Below are positions 19,519 through 30,221 of a DNA stretch of 64,000 nt, piece after piece. Below the pieces are notes generated by a model. The model was not told the origin of the DNA and did no database searches. It was given only the letters and a program-made list of their open reading frames with translations. This stretch comes from Muricea muricata (lineage: Eukaryota > Cnidaria > Anthozoa > Malacalcyonacea > Plexauridae): contig OY979718.1 of the NCBI GenBank assembly GCA_963855995.1, positions 40,001 through 104,000 of the forward strand, written 5' to 3'. Numbering within the stretch: position 1 is the stretch's first letter; each line of letters starts with the position of its first letter. The position numbers were made by a program, and so were the translations under genes.

Positions 19519-22204
19519 ACATGAGAATCCGCACGGCCCAAAAAAGTTGTCAAACGCACAAAATTTGTGCGTTTCTCCGGATGCAATTATGCCTAATTCC
19601 AACAAATTTAACAGGTAAAGCTGTCATCAATCCGGCTCTATTCACAGTTGGTATGGAAGCAGCTGCATGTGGTTTTCAGTTTAATATTAGGAAATAGGTT
19701 ACTGAAATGAAAGACGATATTGGCACAGCGTTGGTTAAGATAAAAGAGGTATTATTTCAGACAAAATTTGTTCAAAAACCAACAACAGAAACCAAGGCAT
19801 GGTTACTAAGCTAAACGCAATCAAAGGTACTGGTAAGTAATTTCAGCATGGCTTCCTTTTTTAACAAGAGTCAAAATATGAATATGGAAGATATTGGATG
19901 ATATGCATTAGATATGGATGAGCTTTCTAATAATGAGGGCTTGAATATTCATGAATCGACGGAAAGTAGCGAGGTAAATAGAATTGGTAATATTTTTTCT
20001 GAGTACAGACTGTACGACTACGTGGTTTGTTTATGAATTTCATCAGTTTAATATACGTACGGATATTGGATGATATTAATAATATTAAAATGGTGCGCGG
20101 AGTCGCAGAGATACCAGATTTATTTCGAGTGTTGAACATGATATCCTAAGAATGAGTGCAGCGAACGAGGGCATTTCCTAGCACCATGTATTTTTCTGTT
20201 TATTATATAAACTACAGTGTTTTCTACTAATATAAAACATCCAGAAGCTATTAGTTGATTGTTTGAAAAGCGATAATTTTCACATGTCATGATCTCACAT
20301 TTGAGATTATCAATTTATCAGTGCTGCAAATCTTTTTGAAGCACTGTACTTTAAATAATAAGTATTGTCTGTCTAGTCACGAAGGTTAGTAATTCATTGC
20401 ATGTAGTGATCATGTGATGGCAAACAGGCAGGTAAAAATTCGAGATTGTATTCAACCTACAATTATAGTCCTATATAAAACCCACAAGTAAGTCTCTTTT
20501 GACTTTATTTTGTAATCAGCTGGTATGGTCTGGAAAGTATGGCAACTAGCCACTCAAGAATTTTTGTTGTGTTCAGGTTTGCATACTTGGCTTAATACTG
20601 AATATGGTGAATATGGCCAGTGCTGGGTATCTAACATGCACACGGAAGTGCATTTGACACAGGTTTGCACACTGTACATTTGAAATTTTTGAAACCCGAG
20701 ATCTTGTTAAAAACAGCGATACTTTCCAGTCTAGGTCATCAGTCTACAGTATCTGACTTCCTATCAAAGTGGATTGTTTGTACTGCACAGCCAAGATACA
20801 GTATTGGGCTGCAATAAACATGAAAATTTTCGAACAATCAACATTATTGATTTCTTGTGGGTACAAGACTGTTGTTTGAAACATTTGAAAATGTGAAAAT
20901 AATGCAACCGACTGTGGCTAGTTTGAAAATAAGCTAGTTAAGTGGACTATTTTTTATCACTCCCTGTATACTATTCTTCTGCCCATGCCATCTTTTTGCA
21001 ACATTCAGTAACTGTCTTATTAAGGTTAAGTTAACAGTATCTAGCCATCCATAGAAGTTTAATGTTTATTTAATCAGAAATCTTTTGTAATGTTTGGTCA
21101 CTATATACTTTGGAACTTCAGTATTAGTAGAGAATAGCCAACAATAAGTCTCACTCATGTTGGGACCTATATGTTTTCGTCTCCTTGGCTGTGACAATGC
21201 CATCATTCTAGCAGCTAAACCTGCGGCATAAAAAACGTTTGAAAAACTTCATGAGATTTAGTCTGTGCAGAGATTGTGCAGAATGGAAATATATGAGCAT
21301 GCACCCCCCCCTCCCCCCAATTATCAGTAATTAATATTTGATAATTATTTTTAGTCTCTGAGGCTGAGAAACAAATTCACACAATTGCCTGCATGGTAAA
21401 TATTGTTTGGCCGGACCAACATTTCAGTCCTGTAAAGTATGCATTCTCCAAAGGATCTGGCCTGCACAGTCATATTTGGACAATTCAGTCATCCACGAAA
21501 ATGCACAACATAAATTCCAACAAAACGTCTGGAAGCTGTTTTAGGAAAAGAAAGGAACTTTAAAAAGACACACAATGGATGTGCTGTAAAGCCATGCATT
21601 AAGGATAAACAGATGTGCAACTGGATACGTGCCAGTCTCTCATGTTCTATGCTAATATACGACGTCATATCCACGAACCATGAAAGTGTTCATAAAATCG
21701 TCAATTAATTGACATTTCTCTTTCAAATTCGTTATAAACTTTGGCTTGTGTACTCGCCAGTATACTACGCATATGACCTGGTTTTTGTTGGCAGCATGAG
21801 CATCAGTAAAATAAAAAGGGATAACGTTTCCAGTGAATTTTGCGAAAAAATGCTGAAAGAATTTTCTTTAAAATTTGTTTTTGTTCCGACGCACATTTCG
21901 GTACTGTTGATTTCTTTGTTTTTTAACCGTGTGCTTATGTTCATCTTGCTAGTCAAAATCAGGTCTAATTAAATGTTCATTTATCTTATACTAAATATAC
22001 CGTAATTAGTCAAACGAATACGGTTTTTGTTAATAATAGAATTTAATAAATAATTTCTTCTTATCTTGTGTTCAGATTTATTTATAAATCAAAATACAAT
22101 ATAATAATCTTATTACGAAAAACAGTGCATGTACCATATATTTTTGCTAACCTCATACATATATTATTCAATTTTCAACATACCTTTTTCTCGCTACTAG
22201 CCTA
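19519..22204. other. Long region without recognised genes
   Basis: This is about 2.7 kb of AT-rich sequence. The only notable features are a perfect 23-bp dyad at 19552-19574 (AAACGCACAAA, one base, TTTGTGCGTTT) and a C-rich run at 21304-21319. ORFs are at most 87 codons, overlap on both strands and lack splice or start context. I see no gene in it. Confidence 0.5.
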
Positions 22205-22479
22205 GTACTCACTCTTAAGCGCTTAAGATAATATTCTCCCTCTCCAAAATGCATGGTTACATAAATGTAGTTGTATACAAGACCGAATTTTGGGAGAGGT
22301 GCGCGCCTCCTCTGGGAATAGGAGAGGTGCACACCTCCCCAAAAAAACCCCCACATTCCCTTACAATTTCTCCAAAATCTGGCCTTGGTTATATGTTAAC
22401 TCGGTTTTTGCATGCATGCCACTTGATTTCTTATTTTTACTTCAAAGTTCAAATGGTCATTGTGGCCATGCATGTGTCT

Positions 22480-23233
22480 TTAGTATTGGAAAATGTTATT
22501 ATAAGGATTGAAATTATTGTTTTCAGAGAATTTATGACTTTGGTTAAATAGGAACAAATTTGGTCATTGTTTAACCAAGCCTATTATTACACGAATTATT
22601 ATGTATTTAGTGTTTGAAAATGTTATTATAAGGATTGAAATTATTGTCGTTTTCAGAGATTTTATGACTGGTTAATTAGGAACAAATTTTGTGATTATTT
22701 AACCAAGCCTATTATTGCACGAATTATTGTGTTTTTAATGTTTAAAAATGTTATTATAAGGGCTGCTGTATTGTTTTCAGAGATTTTACGACTTTGGTTA
22801 AATAGGAACAAATTTTGTCATTATTTAACCAAGCCTATTATTACACGAATTATTGTGTCTTTAGTGTTGGAAAATGTTATTATAAGGATTGAAATTATTG
22901 TTTTCAGAGATTTTATGACTTTGGTTAAATAGGTATAAATTTTGTCATTATTTAACCAAGCCTATTACTACACGAATTATTATGTATTTAGTGTTTGAAA
23001 ATGTTATTATAAGGATTGAAATTATTGTTTTCAGAGATTTTATGACTTTGGTTGAATAGGAACAATTTTTGTGATTATTTAACCAAGCCTATTATTGCAC
23101 GAATTATTGTGTCTTTAGTGTTGGAAAATGTTATTATAACGGCTGCTGTATTGTTTTCAGAGATTTTATGAGTTTGGTTAAACATGATCAAATTTTGTCA
23201 TTATTTAACCAAGCCTATTATTACACGAATTAT
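22480..23233 (+). repeat. 127-bp tandem repeats, left arm (about 6 units)
   Basis: Each unit includes TGTTATTATAAGGATTGAAA, TTTTCAGAGATTTTATGAC, TTGGTTAAATAGGAACAAAT and AACCAAGCCTATTATTACAC. The units vary slightly (GGCTGCTGTATTG replaces GGATTGAAATTATTG in some). Confidence 0.9.
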
Positions 23234-24712
23234 TGATCATGTTTAATCAAAGTCATAAAATCTCTGAAAACAATACAGCAGTCCTTATAATAACATTTTT
23301 AAACACTAAAGACACAATAATTCGTGTAATAATAGGCTTGGTTAAATAATGACAAAATTTGATCATGTTTAACCAAACTCATAAAATATCTGAAAACAAT
23401 ACAGCGCTAACAGCAGCCCTTACAACAACATTTTCCAACACTAAAGACACAATAATTCGTGTAATAATAGCTTCGTTAAACAATGACAAAATTTGTAAAT
23501 ATTTAACCAAAGTTATAAAATCTCTGAAAACAGTATTTTCAATCCTTATAATAACATTTTCCAACACTAAAGACACAATAATTCGTGTAATAATGGGCTT
23601 GGTTAAACAATGACCAAATTTGCACATATTTAACCAAAGTTATAAAATCTCTGAAAACAGTAACTTCAATCCTTATAATAACATCCTCCAACACTAAAGA
23701 CACAATAATTCGTGTAATAATGGGCTTGGTTAAACAATGACCAAATTTGTACATATTTAACCAAAGTTATAAAATCTCTGAAAACAGTAACTCCAATCCT
23801 TATAATAACATTTTTAAACATTAAAGACAAAATAATTCGTGTAATAATGGGCTTGGTAAACAATGACAAAATTTCTACCTATTTAACCAAAGTCATAAAA
23901 TCTCTGAAAACAATAATTTCAATCCTTATAATAACATTTTCAAACACTTAAGACGCAATAATTCGTGTAATAATAGGCTTGGTTAAATAATGACAAAATT
24001 TGCACATATTTAACCAAAGTTATAAAATCTCTGAAAACAGTAACTTCAATCCTTATAATAACATTTTTAAACATTAAAGACACAATAATTCGTGTATTAA
24101 TGGGCTTGGTTAAATAATGACAAAATTTGTACATATTTAATCAAAGTTATAAAATCTCTGAAAACAGTAACTTCAATCCTTATAATAACATTTTCAAACA
24201 CTAAAGACACAATAATTCGTGTAATAATAGGCTCGGTTAAATAATGACAAAATTTGCACATATTTAACCAAAGTTATAAAATCTCTGAAAACAGTAACTT
24301 CAATCCTTATAATAACATTTTTAAACATTAAAGACACAATAATTCGTGTAATAATGGGCTTGGTTAAATAATGACAAAATTTGTACATATTTAATCAAAG
24401 TTATAAAATCTCTGAAAACAGTAACTTCGATCCTTACAATAACATTTTCCAACACTAAAGACACAATAATTCGTGCAATAATAGGCTTGGTTAAATAATC
24501 ACAAAAATTGTTCCTATTCAACCAAAGTCAAAATCTCTGAAAACAATAATTTCAATCCTTATAATAACATTTTCAAACACTAAACACATAATTATTCGTA
24601 TAATAATAGGCTTGGTTAAATAATGACAAGATTTGTTCCTATTTAACCTAAGTCATAAAATCTCTGAAAACAATAATTTCAATCCTTATAATAACATTTT
24701 CCAATACTAAAG
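23234..24712 (-). repeat. 127-bp tandem repeats, right arm (about 11-12 units)
   Basis: This is the same unit in inverse orientation, with nearly twice as many copies as the left arm. The switch occurs at GAATTATTGATCATGTTTAA near 23233. The unequal arms show later array expansion or contraction. Confidence 0.9.
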
Positions 24713-24987
24713 ACACATGCATGGCCACAATGACCATTTGAACTTTGAAGTAAAGATAAGAAATCAAGTGGCATGCATGCAAAAACCGAGTTAACATATA
24801 ACCAAGGCCAGATTTTGGAGAAATTGTAAGGGAATGTGGGGTTTTTTTGGGAAGGTGTGCACCTCTCTTATTCCCAGAGGAGGCGCGCACCTCTCCCAAA
24901 ATTCGGTCTTGTATACAACTACATTTATGTAACCATGCATTTTGGAGAGGGAGAATATTATCTTAAGCGCTTAAGAGTGAGTACTAC

Positions 24988-25615
24988 AACATGCACTTTG
25001 GGAGCATGAAATAAGTTATTTATGTTATGCCTTGATCCGATTAATAAATACTCAGTTTTGACAAGATTTAGTGATAATTTATTTGCTGAGAGACATTGTT
25101 TGATATTTGCAAGGTCATGATTGATGGCCACCTCAGCATCTAGAACTGATTCACCAGAGGCAGTTAATGTAGTATCATCAGCAAACATTCTTGCCGACGA
25201 AAACCCCAAACTACCTGGTAAATCGTTTATGTAAATTAAGAATAGAAGTGGACCAAGTCGAGCCTTGAGGAACACTACACGCAACTGTTTTTGAACAGGA
25301 CAATACGCCATTTACTGAGCACATCTAAGTTCTGTCTGTTAGGTAATTTCCTAAAAGATTCAACACTGGTGATCCCATGCCATACCTTTCAAGTTTCTTT
25401 AAAAGAATATCGTTATTTATCGTATCAAAAGCTTTTTGTAAGTCTAGAAATACTGCAATATTAATTTCACAACGGTCCATATTAACTAAGCCACTCATTT
25501 GTGCTATCTAAAAGGGTTGATGCTGTGGAGTGAAACTGTCTAAAACCAAATTGATGATCGGATAGCAAATTATTTGAAACAAAATAATCATATAACTGTT
25601 CATAATCAGACTTTA
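24988..25615 (-). pseudogene. Non-LTR retrotransposon RT fragment (copy 2)
   Basis: From high to low coordinates the minus strand reads YDYFVSNNLLSDHQFGFRQ and HSTASTLLDSTNEWL, then (after a frame break) NIAVFLDLQKAFDTINNDIL (RT motif A), ERYGMGSPVLNLLGNYLTDR, then a second break and ARLGPLLFLIYINDL with FADDTTLTASGES. It belongs to the same family as copy 1; the shared 270 bp (24988-25255 against 19246-19518) differ at only a few positions. The C-terminal half is missing exactly where the foldback element begins. It carries several frameshifts and is non-functional. Confidence 0.88.
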
Positions 25616-25897
25616 ATTAATCAGGGGTAACCCCCCCCCCCCTAATTTTGTACCTATTTATTCTATGTTATTTTCAGACATTTGACTAATGACATATGAC
25701 ATTGGACAGTATTCATAAGTAATACACAGTATTCATAAGCCGATTTTTTGCTGGCGATTACTTTCGCGCGATGTGACATGTGTACGGTTCTACTCAAATT
25801 GAAATGAACTATTAATTAAGAATCTAATTTGTCCTAGTTGAGAGCTTATAAGATAGAAGACTTGCACGACAAAAATTTGCCAGTGAAAAAACGGCTT
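25616..25897. other. No gene seen; short poly-C tract
   Basis: This region contains an 11-13 base C run near 25630 and the repeated phrase CAGTATTCATAAG. It is AT-rich otherwise, with no ORF or motif of note. Confidence 0.5.
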
Positions 25898-26580
25898 TCA
25901 AAATTCAAATTTCAAAATTTCAAAAATTTATTAACGTGGACAATACACTTAGCCATACAGCTATTTTACAGGTATGCCACCTAACTACTACCTAATTAAT
26001 AAAAAATAATATAACTAAATATTTTACAGTTCTAATTCAATGTTTACTAATGCTTTCCTAAATGCTGCATAAGTGGTCAAAGACTTGACACTATCTGGCA
26101 GGCTATTCCACAATTTAGGGCCGTAGTATCTCCACGATTTAAGCCCATATTTTGTGGTATTTACCTTAGGTAGTTTAAGAATATCTTTTCCTCTTAAGTT
26201 ATAAGCTGAAATTCTACATTGTATTAGATCACGGATACTAACTGGACATGATCCGTGCAATATTTTAAAAATGGTTCCAAGTATTTTATGAGCTCGTTCC
26301 TCAGCCAATGTTGCTCTACCTAGCTGCTTTAATAAATCGCAATATGGAGTATTTTTGTCTTTAAAAACAAAGCGTATAGCACGTTCGTTTACTTTTTCTA
26401 ATTTATTTAGTGAGCTCTTACTACAGAAGTGCCATGTTTCAGCACAGTAGTTATAGTGAGGAGTAATAAAAGAGTTATAAATTGCTTTCCTTAGTTCAAA
26501 TGGCTTTATTGCCGAGTTATCGTTCCAGTTAATGAATAATAGTAGAGTCACTTGTTTAGCAAGTTTCTTTCTCCCTATAC
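25898..26580 (-). pseudogene. 5'-truncated LINE 3' end (different family)
   Basis: The minus-strand frame 26551-26024 encodes the C-terminus of a jockey/CR1-like ORF2: FITPHYNYCAETWHF, LNKLEKVNERAIRFVF, AYNLRGKDILKLPKV, YYGPKLWNSLPDSVKSL, and then the natural stop. The 3' UTR follows (26023 to about 25898) with an AATAAA and a terminal TTTGAAATTTTGAAATTTG repeat typical of CR1-like 3' ends. The RT palm is absent, as expected for a 5'-truncated insertion. Among the LINE pieces in the window this is the one with an intact C-terminal frame. Confidence 0.88.
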
Positions 26581-26639
26581 ATTAAAAGATGATGATGGCA
26601 ATTTTCAAGAATAATTTAATGAACTTTTAGCAAAAAAAA

Positions 26640-26848
26640 CGCGAGGCCGGGGATAAGGCGTGGGAAAAACGGCAGAAAAAAGGCACGAAAAAAAAAGCAT
26701 GAAAAGTAAGCCGCGAAAAAAGGCGCGAAAAAAAGGCGCGAAAAAAGGCGCGAGGCGCGAAGAAAAGGCGCGAGGCGCGAAGAAAAGGCGCGAGGCGCGA
26801 AGGAAAGGCGCGAGGCGCGAAGAAAAGGCGCGAGGCGCGAGGCGCGAA
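26640..26848. repeat. GGCGCGAGGCGCGAA minisatellite
   Basis: About ten units of GGCGCGA with GAAAA spacers form a roughly 20-bp period (AAGGCGCGAGGCGCGAAGAA). The tract is purine- and CpG-rich against an AT-rich background. The Lys/Arg/Ala-rich ORF over it is a by-product of the repeat. Confidence 0.9.
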
Positions 26849-26984
26849 GATTAGATTATCTCGTTTAAAACATGATCATGAAACAGCGTATTTTAACAGT
26901 GTAGAGAGGAACCATACATGCAATCACAATTTTCGAATTCAAGCTGACAACTTCATCAATTGTTTGTTCACTCTTGAAGAAACT

Positions 26985-27425
26985 CTCTAAAACTAAGGCA
27001 ACTGGGCTAGATAAAATAAATTATAAGCTTCTCCGCTATTGTCCTGAACTACTGACGGAAGCCTTAGAAGTTTGCCGCTACTTCTTAGATTATATTTTTC
27101 GTTGTTACATTTTTCAAATAGGCTAGAAAGTATTTCTGTACAGTCTCCCTGTATAACTTTGCTCATGTATTTTGTCAACTTAATTTCGTGTTTTCATGGT
27201 TTTCCATCCCAACTTTCCAAGTACCTGTTCTAATGGGACATCATAACTATCCCCTGTGATGACCCTTGATGCCCTGTTGCAAACTCGTTTTCTGCGTTAT
27301 CGAACAGTTGTTCCATACAAGGCAGCAATAGTCTCAAAATGGGGTAAAATGAGTGTATTATACCAGATTTGAAATTCTGAGTCAAAATATCGACTATGAT
27401 CTTGCACACTTGCATAAAATATTCA
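26985..27425 (-). pseudogene. LINE ORF2 C-terminal fragment
   Basis: The minus strand reads YNTLILPHFETIAA, then after a stop KRVCNRASRVITGDSYDVPL, GKLGWKTLEERHEIKL and YMSKVIQGDCTEILSSLFEK, then NEKYNLRSSGKLLRLPS. This is the connector region seen after the RT palm in CR1/jockey elements (LPHF...NRASR.ITG...NLR). It has a stop and a frameshift; copy 2 at 34487 retains 11 bp (near 34697) that this copy has lost. Confidence 0.85.
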
Positions 27426-27429
27426 CCAT

Positions 27430-28147
27430 ACAATACAATACAATTCAATCATTTATTTAAGTCTCTGCAACACCGGGAGGCCAGGAAAAACCTCACCTTG
27501 CAAGGAAACCTGGGTCGGGCCGAGATGTTACAGAGTCCCCCGACAGGACGTATGCAAAAACCTATGCACTAATTTACACGCACAGTAAGTTTACAAGTAT
27601 AAAATTCAAAGTACGAGAGCTATGGTCTGACCATTTACATAATTAGCAATGCTAACGACAGCACATTATTATAATCGATGATCCTACAAACCAATATGAT
27701 CCCACGATATCCACGATTTCCTAACGACGTTGTTGTGGCAGGGAGGAATAATTTAATAAACTGCATCATTTGCTCATGTCGTCTCTTATTGAAATACTCC
27801 GTTTCACAACGTACCATCCTGCCACAACATTATAGCGCACAGCAATAGCTTTCCGCTATAGCTCTCCGCTTATTAAGGATAACAACATTGAATTTAACAT
27901 CGCAGCTTATCATATATCCCAAGATTCACAACGACCCGTAACCCAACAATGGCAAAAGTGCACCGGACAGGTGGGCCCAGGCCTCTCCGAATGTACGATT
28001 ACGCATCATTAAAGAAACAGCCGCCCGTTCACCTCAGAACAACAATAGGCCGCAATATGTCCTCCAATGTTATTATCTTATATCCTATATCTTATATTAT
28101 CTTATCTTGAATATCGTGTTCACATGGGCTTGTACGTCCATCAACGT
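27430..28147. other. No gene seen (duplicated at 34925-35653)
   Basis: The region contains ATACAATACAATACAATTC, a conserved-looking ACACCGGGAGGCCAGGAAAA stretch, and a TATCTTATATCCTATATC microsatellite-like run near 28075. ORFs are about 60 codons without splice context. I cannot assign any function. Confidence 0.5.
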
Positions 28148-28157
28148 AGAGAGCAGT

Positions 28158-28340
28158 AGGCTGAGGCAGTTATTTCGTTCACCGGACTGAGCCAGTTTTC
28201 TTAAATATTGGTTACTCCGGTTTCGCTATTTTCAAATAACCGACTAGCTGAAATAATCGTCCAACAGAAATAACCGCAAAACCGAAGTAACCGCAAAACC
28301 GATTCACTTTTTTTTCTGATTTCAATAACCACCTCAGCCC
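28158..28340. mobile_element. MITE 1 with perfect 10-bp TSD
   Basis: The ends GGCTGAGGCAGTTATT and the inverse of AATAACCACCTCAGCC form TIRs with 14/16 matches. AGAGAGCAGT flanks both sides (28148-28157 and 28341-28350). A 9-10-bp TSD is characteristic of Mutator-like elements, so I infer a non-autonomous MULE. The interior has AACCGAAGTAACCGCAAAAC-type repeats. Confidence 0.8.
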
Positions 28341-28348
28341 AGAGAGCA

Positions 28349-28518
28349 GTGGCCGATCTAGTGTAAGTCAAAATAAATCACCACAGCTCATTCAAAGAAA
28401 CTTCATTGCCTAGATTTTATTATTTTGAAAGTCATAACCTATGACATTTTTATAAAGTTGTTTTTGAATTTCGAGTAGAGCTGCTATAATTTATTTTGAC
28501 TTACCTTGGATCCGCCAC
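28349..28518. mobile_element. MITE 2, GTGGCSGATC ends
   Basis: GTGGCCGATCT opens the element, and TAAGTCAAAATAAAT lies just inside. The right end is the inverse: ATTTATTTTGACTTA, then GGATCCGCCAC. The TIR is about 30 bp with few mismatches. No TSD is seen, because MITE 1 inserted at its left edge and MITE 3 lies 5 bp beyond its right edge. Confidence 0.7.
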
Positions 28519-28523
28519 CTTTA

Positions 28524-28881
28524 CACAGCCAAAAACGCACCAGTTGAAACAAGTCTGTTGACATCTATTAACAACTTGTTTCAACAAGCCGATATCAGGA
28601 TGCGTTCGCATGGCTTGCGACAGCTTGTTGACGACAAGTCTGTTGCAAGTTGTCAACTGGCTTGTTGCAAGTTTATTCTCAAAACGTGTTATCCACAGGC
28701 TTGATGCAAGTTGTTTCAACAAGCTGTAACAAGTCTCCAGGTGACAAGTTGCAGCAAGCCTGACTTTGACAAGCTTGTTGCAACTTGATGACATTAACAA
28801 TCTTGTTGCAACTTCTCAACAATTTGCGAGAAGCCGGTAAAATTGACAAATTGCAACAAGCCTGTCGCATTTTTGGCTGTG
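28524..28881. mobile_element. MITE 3 with TA flanks and CTTGTTGCAA interior
   Basis: CACAGCCAAAAACGC begins the element, and its inverse GCATTTTTGGCTGTG ends it (one mismatch), with TA on both sides (28522-28523 and 28882-28883). The interior is built of many short variants of CTTGTTGCAACTTG in both orientations. A TA TSD suggests a Tc1/mariner-type or related mobiliser. The 70-100 codon ORFs over it are repeat artefacts. Confidence 0.85.
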
Positions 28882-28883
28882 TA

Positions 28884-29310
28884 GACAGAAACATATTCTA
28901 CCTGAGTTAAAATGCTTGACTGCTTAATGCAACACGGAACCATTGGATCAGCTAACAAAACGTATCTTCATGTACTAAAACAAGAAAAAATCAATCAAAT
29001 GTCAATGCCGTCCGTTTTATTCAATCTCTTATATTACAGGTCTAATTTAGCACTGTTAGTATGAGTTTTTACAGGTAAGCAGTTACATGAACGTTTCATG
29101 TATGCACTGCGTCAAAGTCTAAATCTATTTCAGCATCACAATTGAGAAGAAAAAAGGCTTTGAAAGAGAGAATTATCAGGCATTCCAACAATACTCGCTT
29201 TGCTAAATCAAAAAAGAAATTACTGGCAAGGGTTTTTGAGAAAAATATTCACAAGCTCGTGTATCGCTTTCCCAGTTTTACTCTATAATAATAATTGACA
29301 ATTATTCGAG
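28884..29310. other. No gene seen (duplicated at 36391-36815)
   Basis: This is AT-rich unique sequence. The phrase GCTTGACTGCTTAATGCA resembles ACTTGACTGCCTAGCGCA near 31481, so the two points may be ends of a larger old repeat. No ORF is worth reporting. Confidence 0.45.
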
Positions 29311-30205
29311 TTATATTCACCATGAAAAACTTACCCGAAGCTTTATATCCACTGCAATGTATATTTGTCCAGGACAACCACCAAATCCACCATTCAACTA
29401 GACCCACTAAAATTTGGTTGAAACACTACATAAATTTATGATCATCACAAACTTATTGACTTTGCTTTTAGAATTTTAACTATAGTGATGGTGATATTCA
29501 CCATGCAAACTTACCAGGAATTTCATATCCACCATATTGCCAATTTGCCCAGGCGACTCAGCATATGCAACACACCACACCACCACATGCCACTATCATC
29601 ATAAAGTAATTCTTTAGTTTGTTTCTAGAGAAATATAGTTATATTCACCATGCAAAACTTACCAGGAGCTTCCCATGCACTGCAATCTATACTTGTCCAA
29701 GACAACGAACCAATCCACCATTCCACTAGACCAACTAAAATTTGGTGGAAAAGCTACATAAATTTATGATCATCACAAACTTATCTATTTCGTTTTTAGA
29801 ATTTTAACTATAGTGATAGTGATATTCACCATGCAAACTTACCCAAAACTTGACGTACACCATATTACCAATTTGCCCAGGCGACTCACCATATGCAACA
29901 CACGACATCACCATATGCCACTATCATCATAAAGTTATTATTTAGTTTGTTTCCAGAAAAATATAGTCCTTTTCACCATGGAAAACTTACCAGGAATTTC
30001 ATATCCAATGCAATGTATATTTGACCAAGACAACGAATCAGTCCACCATTCCAATAGACCCCCTAAAATTTGATGTAAAACCTATATAAATTTATGATCA
30101 TCACAAACTTATTTCTTTTGTTTTTTAACTCAAGTGATATTCACTAGGCAAACTTACATGGGACTCGATATCCACTAAATTGCCCAAACAATTCACCATA
30201 TTCAC
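29310..30205 (-). repeat. Alternating repeat array with recurring splice-donor motif
   Basis: Six units of about 150-175 bp alternate between two subtypes (one with GACAACSAAYCAATCCACC, the other with GCCCAGGCGACTCA). Every unit contains, on the minus strand, a variant of CCTGGTAAGTTTTGCATGG, a strong 5' splice-site consensus. Upstream on the minus strand, several units have a CAAATTTTAG acceptor-like motif. One block (about 29740 down to 29667) is open between the two borders (SSGMVDWFVVLDKYRLQCMG); its relatives have stops. It may be an array of decayed duplicated exons. Confidence 0.65.
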
Positions 30206-30221
30206 GACATCCACCATAACT

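Larger units (their letters stand above)
22205..24984. mobile_element. 2.8-kb foldback element with TA flanks
   Basis: The left end GTACTCACTCTTAAGCGC and right end GCGCTTAAGAGTGAGTAC are exact inverses, and the inverted similarity runs at least 260 bp, including GAGGTGCGCGCCTCC and GCATGCCACTTGATTTC. TA lies immediately outside each end (22203-22204 and 24985-24986), consistent with a TA target-site duplication as in Tc1/mariner-type insertion. The interior is arrays of a 127-bp repeat in opposite orientations that meet near 23233. There is no transposase, and the repeat's ORFs shift frame each unit because 127 is not a multiple of three. Confidence 0.85.

Noticed and set aside
23379..24521. 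Series of 64-82 codon ORFs (…TRIIVSLVLENVIIRIE…) as a membrane protein family
   Set aside because: They derive from the 127-bp repeat. The unit is not a multiple of three, so each unit continues in a different frame.
26660..26854. Lys/Arg/Ala-rich basic protein
   Set aside because: It is a direct translation of the GGCGCGAAGAAAA minisatellite.
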